Assembly (NCBI GenBank): GCA_035531475.1
Contig: DATKST010000034.1
Location: 1 to 64,000 of the forward strand
Reading direction: 5' to 3'
Source of the DNA: CALCEB01 sp035531475
Lineage (GTDB): Bacteria; Acidobacteriota; Terriglobia; UBA7540
Length of the DNA stretch: 64,000 nt
Shown one piece after another: positions 1 through 9,202 of this stretch. The translations under genes and the position numbers were made by a program. The notes beneath the pieces were generated by a model. That model did no database searches and was not told where the DNA came from. It saw only the letters and a list, made by a program, of their open reading frames with translations. Position 1 is the stretch's first letter, and each line of letters begins with the position of its first letter.

Positions 1-154
1 CGAAGCTCACCTGGCGCTGGAGATGGTCGCGGACAGCAAAAAGATGTTGAGCATGGAGCTGGTGGAAATCAACCCGATCATCGATACCATGAACAAAACG
101 GCGATCCTGAGCGTTGGGTTGATCTGCTCCGCGTTAGGCAAAAAGATACTTTGA
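1..154 (+). CDS. rocF: Arginase, C-terminal fragment (cut by window start)
   Basis: Frame 2 of the + strand is open from the window edge to a TGA at 152-154. It encodes about 50 residues that match the end of bacterial arginases: a segment EAHLALEM, then ELVEINPIIDTMNKTA, then an ALGKKIL terminus. In arginase the VE(V/I)NP stretch lies on the C-terminal part of the Mn-binding alpha/beta fold, and the final helix closes the subunit. Arginase hydrolyses arginine to ornithine and urea. The active-site histidines and aspartates lie upstream, outside the window. A 64-codon minus-strand frame over the same bases is a shadow. Confidence 0.85.
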   Translation, partial: EAHLALEMVADSKKMLSMELVEINPIIDTMNKTAILSVGLICSALGKKIL

Positions 155-286
155 TTCAACCAAATAGGCAGGGCGTCGTATCGCTTCAGGACCGTCGCCA
201 TCTTTGCTCACTCGAGGCGACCCGAAATTCCGGCTAAACTACTGGCTTAGTTTTTGCGTACGTGGTAGGCTTCGCGCCTTTTCACT

Positions 287-2140
287 ATGAGATATACGAC
301 TTGCGATGTTTCAGACTTGGCGGAGTGGATTGCGCTGTCGGCCCAAGCCGACAGATCGGCCAGCACTGCCAAGTATATTTTCTGGCTCGGGGCCGGGATA
401 TCAGTTTCAGCGGGAATTCCTCTGGCCGAGGGAGTCGTCGACCGGTATTGGGACAAGTTATGGAGGTATTCTATCCTTCCCGACTATGCGCAACCCTATT
501 CAGGGTTACCCACCCCTGAGAAGGAAAAGAGGAAAGTCACCGTTCGGAGATGGGCGAACGAGAGCGGAAAGATTTCCGAAATAACTAACAGCAAGGTTTC
601 CCCAATGTCAGAACACGATGATTGGGGCGTTCTCTATTCAGACTGCTTGGGACACCTTCCTGGCCAATTGGACAGGCAAGAGTTCATTCTGAACTGTATC
701 GGAGAGGGACAAGGGCGCTTGAACATCGCTCACGTTCTGATGGCGCAACTGGTGCAGGCAGGCCGAGTAACAATTGTGCTTACGACCAATTTTGACGACC
801 TATTGCTGCGCGCGTTGCAGTTGTTCCTCGTCTTTCCGGCTGTGATCGATCCCGATTCAACTAAAACACTCATGATCAACCCTAGGTTCCCTCAGATCGC
901 CTATCTCCACGGTAAAATGACTTCCTATCGTCAGCGCCACACAGTAAATGATCTTCACCAATCCATCCCAGGACTCAGGGAGTTCCTGCACCAGGTCTTC
1001 AAGGATCATGGCTTGGTAGTTGTCGGATACCACGGGAGTGACGAGGCTCCGATGAGTATTCTCACTGACGTCCTCAGGGAAAGAGAAATCGGCCCCGGAC
1101 GCGGATTGTTTTGGGTCACTCTGGAAAAGGAGTTTGAGAGGCTTGGGCCATCTGTTCAGACAATACTCCAATTACGGGATACCTACTGGTTGCCTGGCCA
1201 TGACGCCGACGACTTTCTACGGAAGCTTTGCTCCGCGCCGGGAATTGGCATCGGGCTGCCAGGCTCGAAAGAAATTCAAGAGAGAATTTTAGGGGTCTTG
1301 CCTGAAGAGATGAGGGCTGGCTGGAACACACTTTTCTCCGATACGGACCTCAAGGTAGCGACAGTCGAGGTTGGTCAAGTCACCGGCGCGTTGCCCAAAC
1401 TTGCTTGGCCCGGCCCCACTAGGGCCGATGAGCTCGTGTCGGAGGGTGGCAATCTCTCGAAGGCTGGACAGCATGTAGGCGCCATTGAAAGGTACAATCG
1501 TGCTCTCGAGTTGAATTCAAAGCATCCTATGGCGCTCTTCAATTGGGGGGCTTCATTACTCAATCTCGGCCAACCAGAGAAGGCCATCGAGCTGTTTGCG
1601 CGGGCCGCTGAATTGGCACCGCTGTACGCGGACATTTACTACGTATGGGGAAGCGCACTGCGGGCCATAGGGCGTTACGAAGAAGCCGCTGTTAAGTATC
1701 AGAAAGCTGTGAGTCTCAATCCTAACGATGCGCAAGCCCTGAATAACTGGGGTATATGCCTTTTCGAGCTACAGAGATTTAGGGAGGCAGCAGAAAGGTA
1801 CAGCCAAGCGGTGGTGGTGGATCCTCATCATGCGGGCGCGTTCAACAACTGGGGAAATGCTCTATTTCAGTTGCGGTCTCCAGATGATGCGATCGAAAAA
1901 TATTGCCACGCAACCGAGCTTAATCCAAATCTACCTCAACCATTTAGCAATTGGGGCTACGTACTCCTCGAGTTGGGAAAACCTCAAGAGGCAGTGGAGA
2001 AGTGTAACAATGCAATCCAAATTGACGAGCGTTACGCGCCGGCCCATCTCAACTTGGGCAAGGCTCTGGAAAAGCTAGGCAATCACGAAAGGGCCCAAGA
2101 GGAGTTGCGACGTTACGTGGAGCTCGGAGGACAGTTGTGA
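287..2140 (+). CDS. SIR2-like NADase domain fused to seven TPR repeats (defence-like)
   Basis: 617 aa. The N-terminal half is a SIR2/SIR2_2-like Rossmann domain: a GAG nucleotide-binding motif at residues 35-37 (LGAGIS), TTNFD at 166-170, LHG with the candidate catalytic His at about 208, and VVVGYHGSDE at 244-253. From about residue 385 to the end there are seven tandem 34-residue TPR units, several with a repeated NNWG core. Known SIR2-domain defence proteins deplete NAD+ on phage sensing, and a C-terminal repeat array usually serves as the sensor or scaffold; that role here is inferred. The ATG at 287 has no strong Shine-Dalgarno. No partner gene is adjacent: the neighbours are arginase and ddl, both housekeeping, so this looks like a single-gene insertion. 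No transmembrane segment is seen. Confidence 0.75.
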   Translation: MRYTTCDVSDLAEWIALSAQADRSASTAKYIFWLGAGISVSAGIPLAEGVVDRYWDKLWRYSILPDYAQPYSGLPTPEKEKRKVTVRRWANESGKISEITNSKVSPMSEHDDWGVLYSDCLGHLPGQLDRQEFILNCIGEGQGRLNIAHVLMAQLVQAGRVTIVLTTNFDDLLLRALQLFLVFPAVIDPDSTKTLMINPRFPQIAYLHGKMTSYRQRHTVNDLHQSIPGLREFLHQVFKDHGLVVVGYHGSDEAPMSILTDVLREREIGPGRGLFWVTLEKEFERLGPSVQTILQLRDTYWLPGHDADDFLRKLCSAPGIGIGLPGSKEIQERILGVLPEEMRAGWNTLFSDTDLKVATVEVGQVTGALPKLAWPGPTRADELVSEGGNLSKAGQHVGAIERYNRALELNSKHPMALFNWGASLLNLGQPEKAIELFARAAELAPLYADIYYVWGSALRAIGRYEEAAVKYQKAVSLNPNDAQALNNWGICLFELQRFREAAERYSQAVVVDPHHAGAFNNWGNALFQLRSPDDAIEKYCHATELNPNLPQPFSNWGYVLLELGKPQEAVEKCNNAIQIDERYAPAHLNLGKALEKLGNHERAQEELRRYVELGGQL

Positions 2141-2348
2141 AGACGTACTAAACAAGTGGCGAAGCGCGGCCTTTTGTCCCAACCCAAAGCGGCTGCGGTG
2201 CTGAGTGCCGCCATTCTCGCGTAAGCGGAAATCCTCGCGCCAGCAGGCGGCTCTCGATATTGGATTCCCACTTATGCAGGAATGACTGTCTCCCTACCAC
2301 GGCGGGTGTCTGTCCAACGTGAGGCCCGCTGAAATTAAGGAAAATATT

Positions 2349-3473
2349 TTGAGCAAACGAACTCGTTTGGGCATTCTCTTCGGCGGCCGCTCCGGAGAGC
2401 ACGAAATCTCGCTTGAATCCGCGGCCTCCATCATGGGGGCGCTCGATCCTGCAAAATATGAAGTGGTCCCCATCGGCATTACGCGCGAAGGCCGATGGCT
2501 GGCTGGTCCTGAAGCGATAGGCAAAGGTCCCGAGGAGTCCATGCGGCGCGTGCTCCAATCCGGCAAGCCGGTCACGGCATCAGTCGATCCCACCGGTCCG
2601 CAGCTCATCCCATTGAATTCCCGGCTGCCGTCGAAGCGCGCGGACCAGACACAAGTTGACGTAATCTTTCCGGTGCTGCACGGAACTTTCGGTGAAGATG
2701 GGACGGTACAAGGGTTGCTCGAGCTGGCCGGCATCCCTTACGTTGGCGCCGGCGTGCTGGGCTCTGCGGCGGGCATGGACAAAGACGTGATGAAGAGGCT
2801 TTTCCGCGATGCTGGACTTCCCGTGGCCCAATGGCTTCTGGTGTTGCGGAGCGAGTGGCAGGAAAATCCGGCGGGTATTCGTCGTGCCATCGCCAAGCAG
2901 ATTGGTTACCCGCTCTTTGTGAAGCCCGCAAACCTTGGGTCATCGGTCGGCATCCGCAAAGTCCATCGGGTTGCTGAGTTGAACGCGGCGGTGGAAAATG
3001 CGGCGAGGTACGATCGCAAAATTCTGGCGGAGAAAGCCGTAAATGCGCGCGAAATTGAATGCGCGGTGCTCGGCAATGACCAGCCACAGGCGTCCGTTCC
3101 TGGCGAAGTTGTCCCGGTGAATGAGTTTTACGACTACGAGGCCAAATACTTGAAAGCCGGGTCAGAGCTGATTATTCCCGCGCGGCTCACCGCCACGCAA
3201 ACCCGCAGGGTACGGGACTGCGCCGTGCGCGCGTTCCGCGCCGTGGACTGTGCCGGCATGGCGCGCGTTGATATGCTGATGGACCGCAAGACTGGCAAGA
3301 TCTTTGTGAACGAGATCAATACCATCCCGGGCTTCACCTCCATCAGCATGTATCCGAAGCTTTGGGAAGCGAGCGGCATTCCCTACAGGGAATTAATCGA
3401 CCGGCTGGTGGCATTGGCGTTGGAACGTCATCGGCAAAAAACCAAGACAATATTCTCGCTTGGCGAAAGATGA
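2349..3473 (+). CDS. ddl: D-alanine--D-alanine ligase
   Basis: ATP-grasp ligase that joins two D-Ala molecules in the cytoplasm for peptidoglycan precursor synthesis. The N-terminus carries the family signature LFGGRSGEHEISL. The central ATP-grasp domain has YPLFVKPANLGSSVGI, and the metal-binding end has FVNEINTIPGFTSISMYPKLW. I chose the TTG at 2349 because AAGGA lies 7 nt upstream and translation then begins MSKRTRLGILFGG, as in the family. A GTG at 2319 would add ten residues without a ribosome site. Length is 374 aa, normal for Ddl. A 205-bp gap separates it from the SIR2-TPR gene, and the next gene converges on it from the minus strand. Confidence 0.93.
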   Translation: MSKRTRLGILFGGRSGEHEISLESAASIMGALDPAKYEVVPIGITREGRWLAGPEAIGKGPEESMRRVLQSGKPVTASVDPTGPQLIPLNSRLPSKRADQTQVDVIFPVLHGTFGEDGTVQGLLELAGIPYVGAGVLGSAAGMDKDVMKRLFRDAGLPVAQWLLVLRSEWQENPAGIRRAIAKQIGYPLFVKPANLGSSVGIRKVHRVAELNAAVENAARYDRKILAEKAVNAREIECAVLGNDQPQASVPGEVVPVNEFYDYEAKYLKAGSELIIPARLTATQTRRVRDCAVRAFRAVDCAGMARVDMLMDRKTGKIFVNEINTIPGFTSISMYPKLWEASGIPYRELIDRLVALALERHRQKTKTIFSLGER

Positions 3474-3483
3474 ATCCACCCCG

Positions 3484-4512
3484 TTACCGCGGCGAATTTT
3501 GGAGTTCGATCATCCACTGCGGATAAAGCTTGGGTGGCGCAGTGGTGGCGGACAAGCGGGAGATTTGGTCTTCGGTCAGCTTCAAGTCCACAGCTTTCAG
3601 GTTGTCCTCGAGTTGCGATTCTTTGTTGGCTCCGATGATTGTTGAAGACATTCCCGGCTGGGCCAGTACCCACGCCAGCGCGACGCGGGCGATAGTCATG
3701 CTGGTCTCTTGCGCAATCTTCTCCAGGGCATCGATGGCATCGTATCCGCGAGCCTGATCAATCGGCGGGAAGTCGAACGAAGCCCGGCGCGCATCCTGCG
3801 GCGCATTCTTGTCGCGCCGGTACTTTCCCGTCAGGAATCCGCCCGAGAGTGGTGACCACGGCAGAACGGCCAGCCCTTCCTCTCGACAGAGAGGCAACAA
3901 TTCATGCTCAAGGTCACGACCCACCAGGGAGTAGTAAGCCTGGAGAGAAACGAAGTGATCCCATCCATGATCTTTGGCCAGGTAGATGGCCTTCATGATG
4001 TGCCGCGCCGTCCAATTGGAACAACCCAGGTAGAGCACCTTGCCTTGTCTTACCAAGTCATCGAGTGCGCGCAGGGTTTCTTCCACGGGAGTGGTCAGGT
4101 CCCAACCGTGAACCTGGTAAAGGTCGATGTGGTCCATGCCAAGGCGGCGAAGACTGGCTTCGCACGCGGCCATAATGTTTTGTCTCGACAGCCCTCTATT
4201 GTTAATGTCGCCGGTCATTTTCGACGCAGCCTCGCTCATGGGCCCGTGGACCTTGGTAGCAATAATCACGGCATCGCGCCGAACTCCGGCCGCGTTCAAG
4301 GCGCGGCCCAGAATCTCTTCGGACTGACCCCTGGAGTAAACATTGGCAGTATCGAAGAAGTTGATCCCTCCTTCCAGCGAACGCGCTACCATGCGATTCG
4401 CCTCATCCTGGCCAACCACACCAATGTTGAAGAATTTGGAACCAAAGGTCATCGTTCCCAGGCAAAGTTCTGAAACCTTCAATCCCGTCTTGCCAAGTCT
4501 GTTGTATTTCAT
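3484..4512 (-). CDS. Aldo/keto reductase
   Basis: 342-aa NAD(P)H-dependent oxidoreductase of the AKR superfamily, (beta/alpha)8 barrel. Visible catalytic tetrad elements: Asp and Tyr in FFDTANVYSRGQSE, Lys in IIATKVHG and His in YQVHGWD. The C-terminal cofactor signature SSTIIGANKESQLEDNL is present. The N-terminus MKYNRLGKTGLKVSELCLGTMTFG is typical of the YajO/PdxI/IolS-like group. Substrate cannot be told from sequence. GGGAGG lies about 10 nt before the ATG. The gene converges on ddl with a 10-bp gap, and 193 bp separate it from the AsmA gene upstream, so it may be transcribed with or independently of the lepB operon. Confidence 0.9.
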   Translation of the reverse strand: MKYNRLGKTGLKVSELCLGTMTFGSKFFNIGVVGQDEANRMVARSLEGGINFFDTANVYSRGQSEEILGRALNAAGVRRDAVIIATKVHGPMSEAASKMTGDINNRGLSRQNIMAACEASLRRLGMDHIDLYQVHGWDLTTPVEETLRALDDLVRQGKVLYLGCSNWTARHIMKAIYLAKDHGWDHFVSLQAYYSLVGRDLEHELLPLCREEGLAVLPWSPLSGGFLTGKYRRDKNAPQDARRASFDFPPIDQARGYDAIDALEKIAQETSMTIARVALAWVLAQPGMSSTIIGANKESQLEDNLKAVDLKLTEDQISRLSATTAPPKLYPQWMIELQNSPR

Positions 4513-4705
4513 CTTTCAACGGCCTCCCTTTGATTTTGCAGAACTGCCGGGCGCGTGCCTCAAACGTCCGCACATCCGGCGACTGGTTATCATTGAAGCT
4601 GCGATCCCCAAGCCTAACATCACCACCTCGCAAATTCCGCCGCCATGCTTCCCCCACCCGCCGAACCTCCGTCAGCCGGACTCCGGCTTGGCCTGGCCTC
4701 TGGAT

Positions 4706-7369
4706 TTACTTCTCAACGGCAGGTTCCCGCTTCACCCTAGGGCTGAAGATGGAACCCTGGATGTGGAAGTTCGCGGAGGCGGCTCTTGGATCATCTTCTT
4801 CTTTCGCGGTGGACGTCCCCCTCCGCATCACCTGACTTAGGTCAGCATGAAGGATGAGGTCGAGATCGCCTCCTAGCCCGATGAACCCACCCATCTTAAA
4901 CCTGCCATCGCTGAAGCTGAACGGTTGTGAGGTAAGCGCCGCACGGCCGTTGTGAAGCAGCAAATCGAATCGAGCGGAAACCATGCTTCGTTCTGACCGG
5001 ACGGGGACAACGTGACCCCAATTCATCGCAGCCGCTGCGGCCTGCACCGGGTCAAACCTTCCCAAGGAAACGTCGCCCAAGTCGACCTGGGCGTGGCCGG
5101 CGAGGGAGGCCGCCATTTCCGAACGCGAAAGTCCGCGCGTGGCGAAGTCGCCGCCGGCGGTCAGGAACCCGCGAATGTCCCGAAATTGACCGGGGAGTCG
5201 GGGAGCGAGCGTTGCCAATTGAACGCGAGCCAGATGAACATGGCCGGTGATGCGCGCAGGTAACCGCCGCAGATCGACCGTCGTGCTTCCCCGGCCACTC
5301 CCGCCCGCGACCGTGAAATGGGCTCGCGCCATGCGCAGCTCGCGGTTTGAAATCTCGATGTCGCTTTGGAATCCGGCCAGGTTGAAGTTGCGGTAGCTGA
5401 CCGACTTGGCCCTGAACGTTCCCTTCGCATTCAGTGAGCCAAAAATGTCTCTACCGGCCTGAAGCCTTGAGGTGAGGGAAGCCAGCCCGGGAATCCGGGC
5501 TAACAACGACAGAGGCCCGCGATGGCCAAGCGCCTCAAACCACCGTGCTGCCTGTTCAATGGTTAGGTGATCGCATTGGGCATTGAATAACCACGGATCA
5601 CGCCGGGCTCCCTGGTGGTCCAAGCTACCGGTAAACTCGGTCCGGCCGATGACCAAACGAATGGGGTTGGCGGTAATATGATCGCCATTCACCTGAATTT
5701 GAGCTTGCGGGAAATTCAATGGTTCCGTGAGACCCGGAGCAACCAATTGGGCGTGATCCAGCTCGATTCGTCCCGTAATTTCCGGACGGGAGAGCGGCCA
5801 TCCTTTGCCCTCCAACAGAACGATCCCGCTGCCCTGCCCGGTCAAGTCGAGTGTTCTTGCAAATGAGATGCCGTGGCGACGGGCAAAATCCGCGACCTCA
5901 TGCAAGGACGCAGAGTTTGAGGAAAGAATCAAACGGTATATCAAATGCCTTGCGGCCTTCACAGAAGGCGCTCTTTGTAATTTGGGATGGGCGCCGTGCC
6001 CGTGCGCTGGGCGGGGAACCGTCGAAGGATTCTCAGGTCCCCAAGAGCCCTCCGCGGACAATGAGAAGTGGGGTGCGAGTTTGACTCGCAGTGGCATTAG
6101 GCGTGCCGTGTTCCGATCAATTTGGAAGCGGGCTTGTGGAACCCGAAAATTCCCCTCTGGTGTTTTCAACACCACATTCCGGGCGCTGATGAAGCCGGAG
6201 AATTGTTCATCACCCTGGGGACCCTGAATGGAAAGCAGACCATCCAGATCACCCGTAGCTCCCCGCGGCAGAGGACTTCCGGAAAGCAATGAAGCCATCC
6301 TTCCCAAGTCCTCCAGGCGTGAATGCTGCAAGGCTAGCACGATGTCCATCCGCACTTTGGGCTCGGCGCGGGTGATGGATCCCGTCAAGCGCAGGTGCGC
6401 CGCCGCAAAGCTCACGTTCATCTGATCAATCGATACCTGTTGGCGTTTACGGTCGGCGCTGATTTGAAACTGAAAGGTGACCGGCATTGAAGTCGTCGGA
6501 GGAAGCAACTCCCAGCGGTGAACTTGGGTCATTCTCACCTGTCCGTGAGCCTGCAACCGGTCAAGCGTGCCCGCCAATCCAATGTCACCGTCCAACAGTC
6601 CGTAAATCTCCGGGTTATGCCCTGTTATCAGAGGGAGCCAGGAATAGAGCAGAGAATCCCGCAACCGGAGGCTTGCGATCAAGGGATGGGGATTGCCCGG
6701 GCCGGGAGACCACCTTCCAGAAATTTCAACCGGGCCCGGCGAAGGTACCATCAGATCGGATCGGGACGGCGTGCCCACCAGGTCAAAGCGAAGTGAATGA
6801 GAAGCGGCATCGGCAACAATCTGGGCTTTCAGGTCATCAACCACAAATGGCTTTTTGACATCGTCCATCTTAAAGTTGATGCGTCCATCTTCCACGGCCA
6901 CCTGAACCGGGCCGTTGGGACGGACAGCGCGGTCCGAGAGTGCAGCCGAGGATGCATAACCCGCATGGGTCAGAAGACCTTTGACATTCCATCCCCCACC
7001 GCCGGTATGGACGATATTGAAACTGGGTCTTTCAAGATCGAGGCCGGACAAAATCAGGCGGCCCTTCCAAAGGCTTTTCCAACCAAGATCGCAGTCCACC
7101 TGCTCGATCCGGGCAAAAGGCTCAATTCCAAAGCGCGGGTCCTCGTCGATCAATACATCCCGGGTGGTGAAACCGGGCCGGGGAAGAAGGTGGAAGGACA
7201 TGGCGCCAAACGTAACTCTTCTGCCCAAATTCGTTTCAAGCCGGTTGCGCAGCAAGCGCCGGTAATGCTCGACGCTGAGAAAGGATGGCAGGAACCATCC
7301 TGCCAGCAAAAGGAGTGCCAGCGCCACGAGCGCAGCGCGAAGGGTGCGGCGAGGAAACGCTCTTCTCAT
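4706..7369 (-). CDS. AsmA-family envelope protein
   Basis: 887 aa with one N-terminal transmembrane anchor (about residues 11-30, ALVALALLLLAGWFLPSF) and a long periplasmic part rich in beta-strand-like segments. The region after the anchor (RLLRNRLETNLGRRVTFGAMSFHLLPRPGFTTRDVLIDEDPRFG) is the AsmA N-terminal signature, and the DUF3971/AsmA-C type repeats continue to the end. AsmA-like proteins are bridge-like lipid transfer or outer-membrane assembly factors. The start overlaps the lepB stop by 4 nt (ATGA), so it is translationally coupled to signal peptidase I and RNase III, an order rnc-lepB-asmA on the minus strand. The C-terminal 20 residues are highly charged. Confidence 0.82.
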   Translation of the reverse strand: MRRAFPRRTLRAALVALALLLLAGWFLPSFLSVEHYRRLLRNRLETNLGRRVTFGAMSFHLLPRPGFTTRDVLIDEDPRFGIEPFARIEQVDCDLGWKSLWKGRLILSGLDLERPSFNIVHTGGGGWNVKGLLTHAGYASSAALSDRAVRPNGPVQVAVEDGRINFKMDDVKKPFVVDDLKAQIVADAASHSLRFDLVGTPSRSDLMVPSPGPVEISGRWSPGPGNPHPLIASLRLRDSLLYSWLPLITGHNPEIYGLLDGDIGLAGTLDRLQAHGQVRMTQVHRWELLPPTTSMPVTFQFQISADRKRQQVSIDQMNVSFAAAHLRLTGSITRAEPKVRMDIVLALQHSRLEDLGRMASLLSGSPLPRGATGDLDGLLSIQGPQGDEQFSGFISARNVVLKTPEGNFRVPQARFQIDRNTARLMPLRVKLAPHFSLSAEGSWGPENPSTVPRPAHGHGAHPKLQRAPSVKAARHLIYRLILSSNSASLHEVADFARRHGISFARTLDLTGQGSGIVLLEGKGWPLSRPEITGRIELDHAQLVAPGLTEPLNFPQAQIQVNGDHITANPIRLVIGRTEFTGSLDHQGARRDPWLFNAQCDHLTIEQAARWFEALGHRGPLSLLARIPGLASLTSRLQAGRDIFGSLNAKGTFRAKSVSYRNFNLAGFQSDIEISNRELRMARAHFTVAGGSGRGSTTVDLRRLPARITGHVHLARVQLATLAPRLPGQFRDIRGFLTAGGDFATRGLSRSEMAASLAGHAQVDLGDVSLGRFDPVQAAAAAMNWGHVVPVRSERSMVSARFDLLLHNGRAALTSQPFSFSDGRFKMGGFIGLGGDLDLILHADLSQVMRRGTSTAKEEDDPRAASANFHIQGSIFSPRVKREPAVEK

Positions 7370-8127
7370 CGGACGAGCTGGAAAGTGCGCCGCCAGCGCG
7401 TCTTTGTAAAAAAATGAACCAGAAGATCGCCGATCTGAGCAACGCGGTCAGAAAGCGAAGTTCGCAGGTACTCGTCGGAAGGAGTCTCAAAAGACCAATA
7501 GATCACAAGCGGCGATCCCGAAATCAGGTGGGTGGGGACAAAGCCCCAGAACCGGCTGTCCCAACTGTTCTCGCGATTGTCACCCATTACAAAGTAGCGA
7601 TGCGGCGGGACCACCAGCTCGCCGTTTGCAACGTAGTTCTTCATGTCCTCGGTCCAGCCCAGGGTTGACTCTGGCAGGAACTCGTTGGGGAGAGGCGGGA
7701 AATCGTCGCCGGGCCGGGCCTCATTCGGAAAGCTGTGCAGAACATAGGAGTCCTTCAGCGGCGCCCCGTTGACGAAAACCTGGCGGTGGACGATGCGAAT
7801 ATGATCGCCCGGTACGCCGATTACGCGTTTTACGAAGTCTTCACCGGGTTCTTGCTGCCCTTCAGTTGACGGATACTTGAACACCAGAATGTCACCCCGG
7901 CGAATGGTTTTATAGGGCAACAGGTGTCGCCAGAAGCCGGGCTGATCCGCAAAGGCAAACTTATTCACCAGCAAGTGGTCGCCGATGAGCAGAGTGTTTT
8001 CCATTGACCCGGTGGGAATCTTGAATGCCTGGACAACGAACGTGGTGCCAAAAATCGCCAGGATCACGGTGACCACCAGCGATTCAAAGGTGTCACGCAG
8101 GGATGACTTCTTGAAATTCTCAGTCAT
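7366..8127 (-). CDS. lepB: Signal peptidase I
   Basis: 253-aa serine protease that removes Sec/Tat signal peptides at the outer face of the inner membrane. One transmembrane helix at about residues 17-34. The nucleophile Ser41 is in PTGSMENTLLIGDHLLVNK (box B). The general base Lys100 is in DFVKRVIGVPGDHI (box D). The late signature MGDNRENSWDSRFWG is at 181-195 (box E). It overlaps both neighbours by 4 nt (rnc upstream, AsmA downstream), which points to one operon. The box C/D region carries an extended insert, as in other Gram-negative LepB. Confidence 0.95.
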   Translation of the reverse strand: MTENFKKSSLRDTFESLVVTVILAIFGTTFVVQAFKIPTGSMENTLLIGDHLLVNKFAFADQPGFWRHLLPYKTIRRGDILVFKYPSTEGQQEPGEDFVKRVIGVPGDHIRIVHRQVFVNGAPLKDSYVLHSFPNEARPGDDFPPLPNEFLPESTLGWTEDMKNYVANGELVVPPHRYFVMGDNRENSWDSRFWGFVPTHLISGSPLVIYWSFETPSDEYLRTSLSDRVAQIGDLLVHFFTKTRWRRTFQLVR

Positions 8128-8831
8128 TGCGGACCGCCGATCTGTTTCAAAGACTCCAGAAGTTTCTCCGCCGCACTCTGTTCGGCGGATTTTTTGGCCA
8201 CCCCGGTCCCAATCGCAGTCTTACCGGCGGCTTGGGCCACTACAGAAAAAACCTTACGGTGCTCAGGACCCGACTCCGCGACGACTTGATATTCCGCCGC
8301 CTGCAATTGGCGCGCTTGGAGAAATTCCTGTAAGGCACTCTTGTAATCGATAATGAAGAGATCACCGGCGGCACGGGGCAGGTCCACCGGCAGGATAAAC
8401 TGCGCGATGAAGCGCCGCGCCGCCTGCAAGCCACCGTCGCGATAGATCGCGGCCACAACCGCTTCCAGGGCATTGACCACCAGCCGGTTCTTGGCCCGCC
8501 CGCCCGTTTTCTCCTCGCCCCGGCCAAGCCGGAGGAATTGTCCAAGTTGGAGCTGCGCCGCCACTTCACTCAGGTGCTCTGCGGCCACCAGCCGGGAGCG
8601 GGCGCGTGAAAGCTTACCTTCCGGGAAACTGGGGAAAGCATCCGCCAGTCTGACGCTTACTACAAAATTCAAGATGGCATCGCCCAAAAACTCCAGTTTC
8701 TCATTGTCGCTGGTCTGCCCAGAAAATTCACGAGCATATGAAACGTGGGTCAGGGCATCAGCCAGTAATTGAGGATTCCGGAACCGGTAATCCAGGATTT
8801 CTTGGAGCCGATCGTACGAGGGTAATGACAT
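8124..8831 (-). CDS. rnc: Ribonuclease III
   Basis: 235 aa. Endonuclease that cleaves double-stranded RNA in rRNA and mRNA processing. The RNase III signature NEKLEFLGDAIL lies at about residues 43-54, and the second acidic cluster is in NALEAVVAAIYRDGG. A dsRNA-binding domain fills the C-terminus (DYKSALQEFLQ to SAAEKLLESL). I placed the start at the internal ATG at 8831 (MSLPSYDRLQEILDYRF). The frame stays open upstream to 8981, but those 50 extra residues are low-complexity and unlike the family. It overlaps lepB by 4 nt. Confidence 0.93.
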   Translation of the reverse strand: MSLPSYDRLQEILDYRFRNPQLLADALTHVSYAREFSGQTSDNEKLEFLGDAILNFVVSVRLADAFPSFPEGKLSRARSRLVAAEHLSEVAAQLQLGQFLRLGRGEEKTGGRAKNRLVVNALEAVVAAIYRDGGLQAARRFIAQFILPVDLPRAAGDLFIIDYKSALQEFLQARQLQAAEYQVVAESGPEHRKVFSVVAQAAGKTAIGTGVAKKSAEQSAAEKLLESLKQIGGPQ

Positions 8832-8967
8832 GCGAGAGTGCAATAAAATGCAAGATTGACTCGGCCTCCGGCTTGCTTGCAAAGACTCACCGGTAACATC
8901 CGGCGGCGCCGGCCGGACCGGAATCCGACGGACCGGCGCAACCCACCGTGCCCCGTCCCAGCTAACC

Positions 8968-9098
8968 CCAATGCTGTTCACTTAGCCCAGTATCCCATTG
9001 GAGCCTGATTCCACGCGCTGTAGGGGCGGTCCTTGTGCCCGCCCGTGGGCGACCACCAGGGTCGCCCCTACGAGATGTCCCCTTATCTGAACAGTATT
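8968..9098. repeat. Nested palindromes (type C inside type D)
   Basis: An outer imperfect inverted repeat (AATGCTGTTCACTTAG near 8969 and TTATCTGAACAGTATT near 9083) encloses a second palindrome at about 9020-9072 of the form GTAGGGGCGG...CCGCCC/CGCCCCTAC. The inner unit recurs at 54298-54350. The outer unit recurs around 59256-59431, where a different palindrome sits inside it. This fills most of the 370-bp gap upstream of rnc, and no gene is visible here. Confidence 0.6.
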
Positions 9099-9105
9099 GA
9101 AGCTA

Positions 9106-9202
9106 ACCCGGATTATTCCCGAATTTTCCTTAGCGGACCGGCAGGGCAAGGTCTTAACCGTGCCCTAGCGGTTCTCGAGTAAAACTGCGTCAATAATCCA
9201 GG
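9106..9202. repeat. Type A dispersed palindrome (GGATTATTC...GAATAATCC)
   Basis: Roughly 97-bp imperfect palindrome. It has outer arms GGATTATTCCCGA and CAATAATCCAGG, and an inner core ACCGGCAGGGCAAGGTCTTAAC / CCGTGCCCTAGCGGT. It abuts the stop codon of the TPR gene at 9203. Full or partial copies occur at 10280, 21731, 38510, 50795 and around 59209/59431. Confidence 0.65.

Noticed and set aside
7..201. 64-aa minus-strand ORF with a hydrophobic stretch
   Set aside because: It lies antisense to the arginase C-terminus, whose frame shows clear family sequence.
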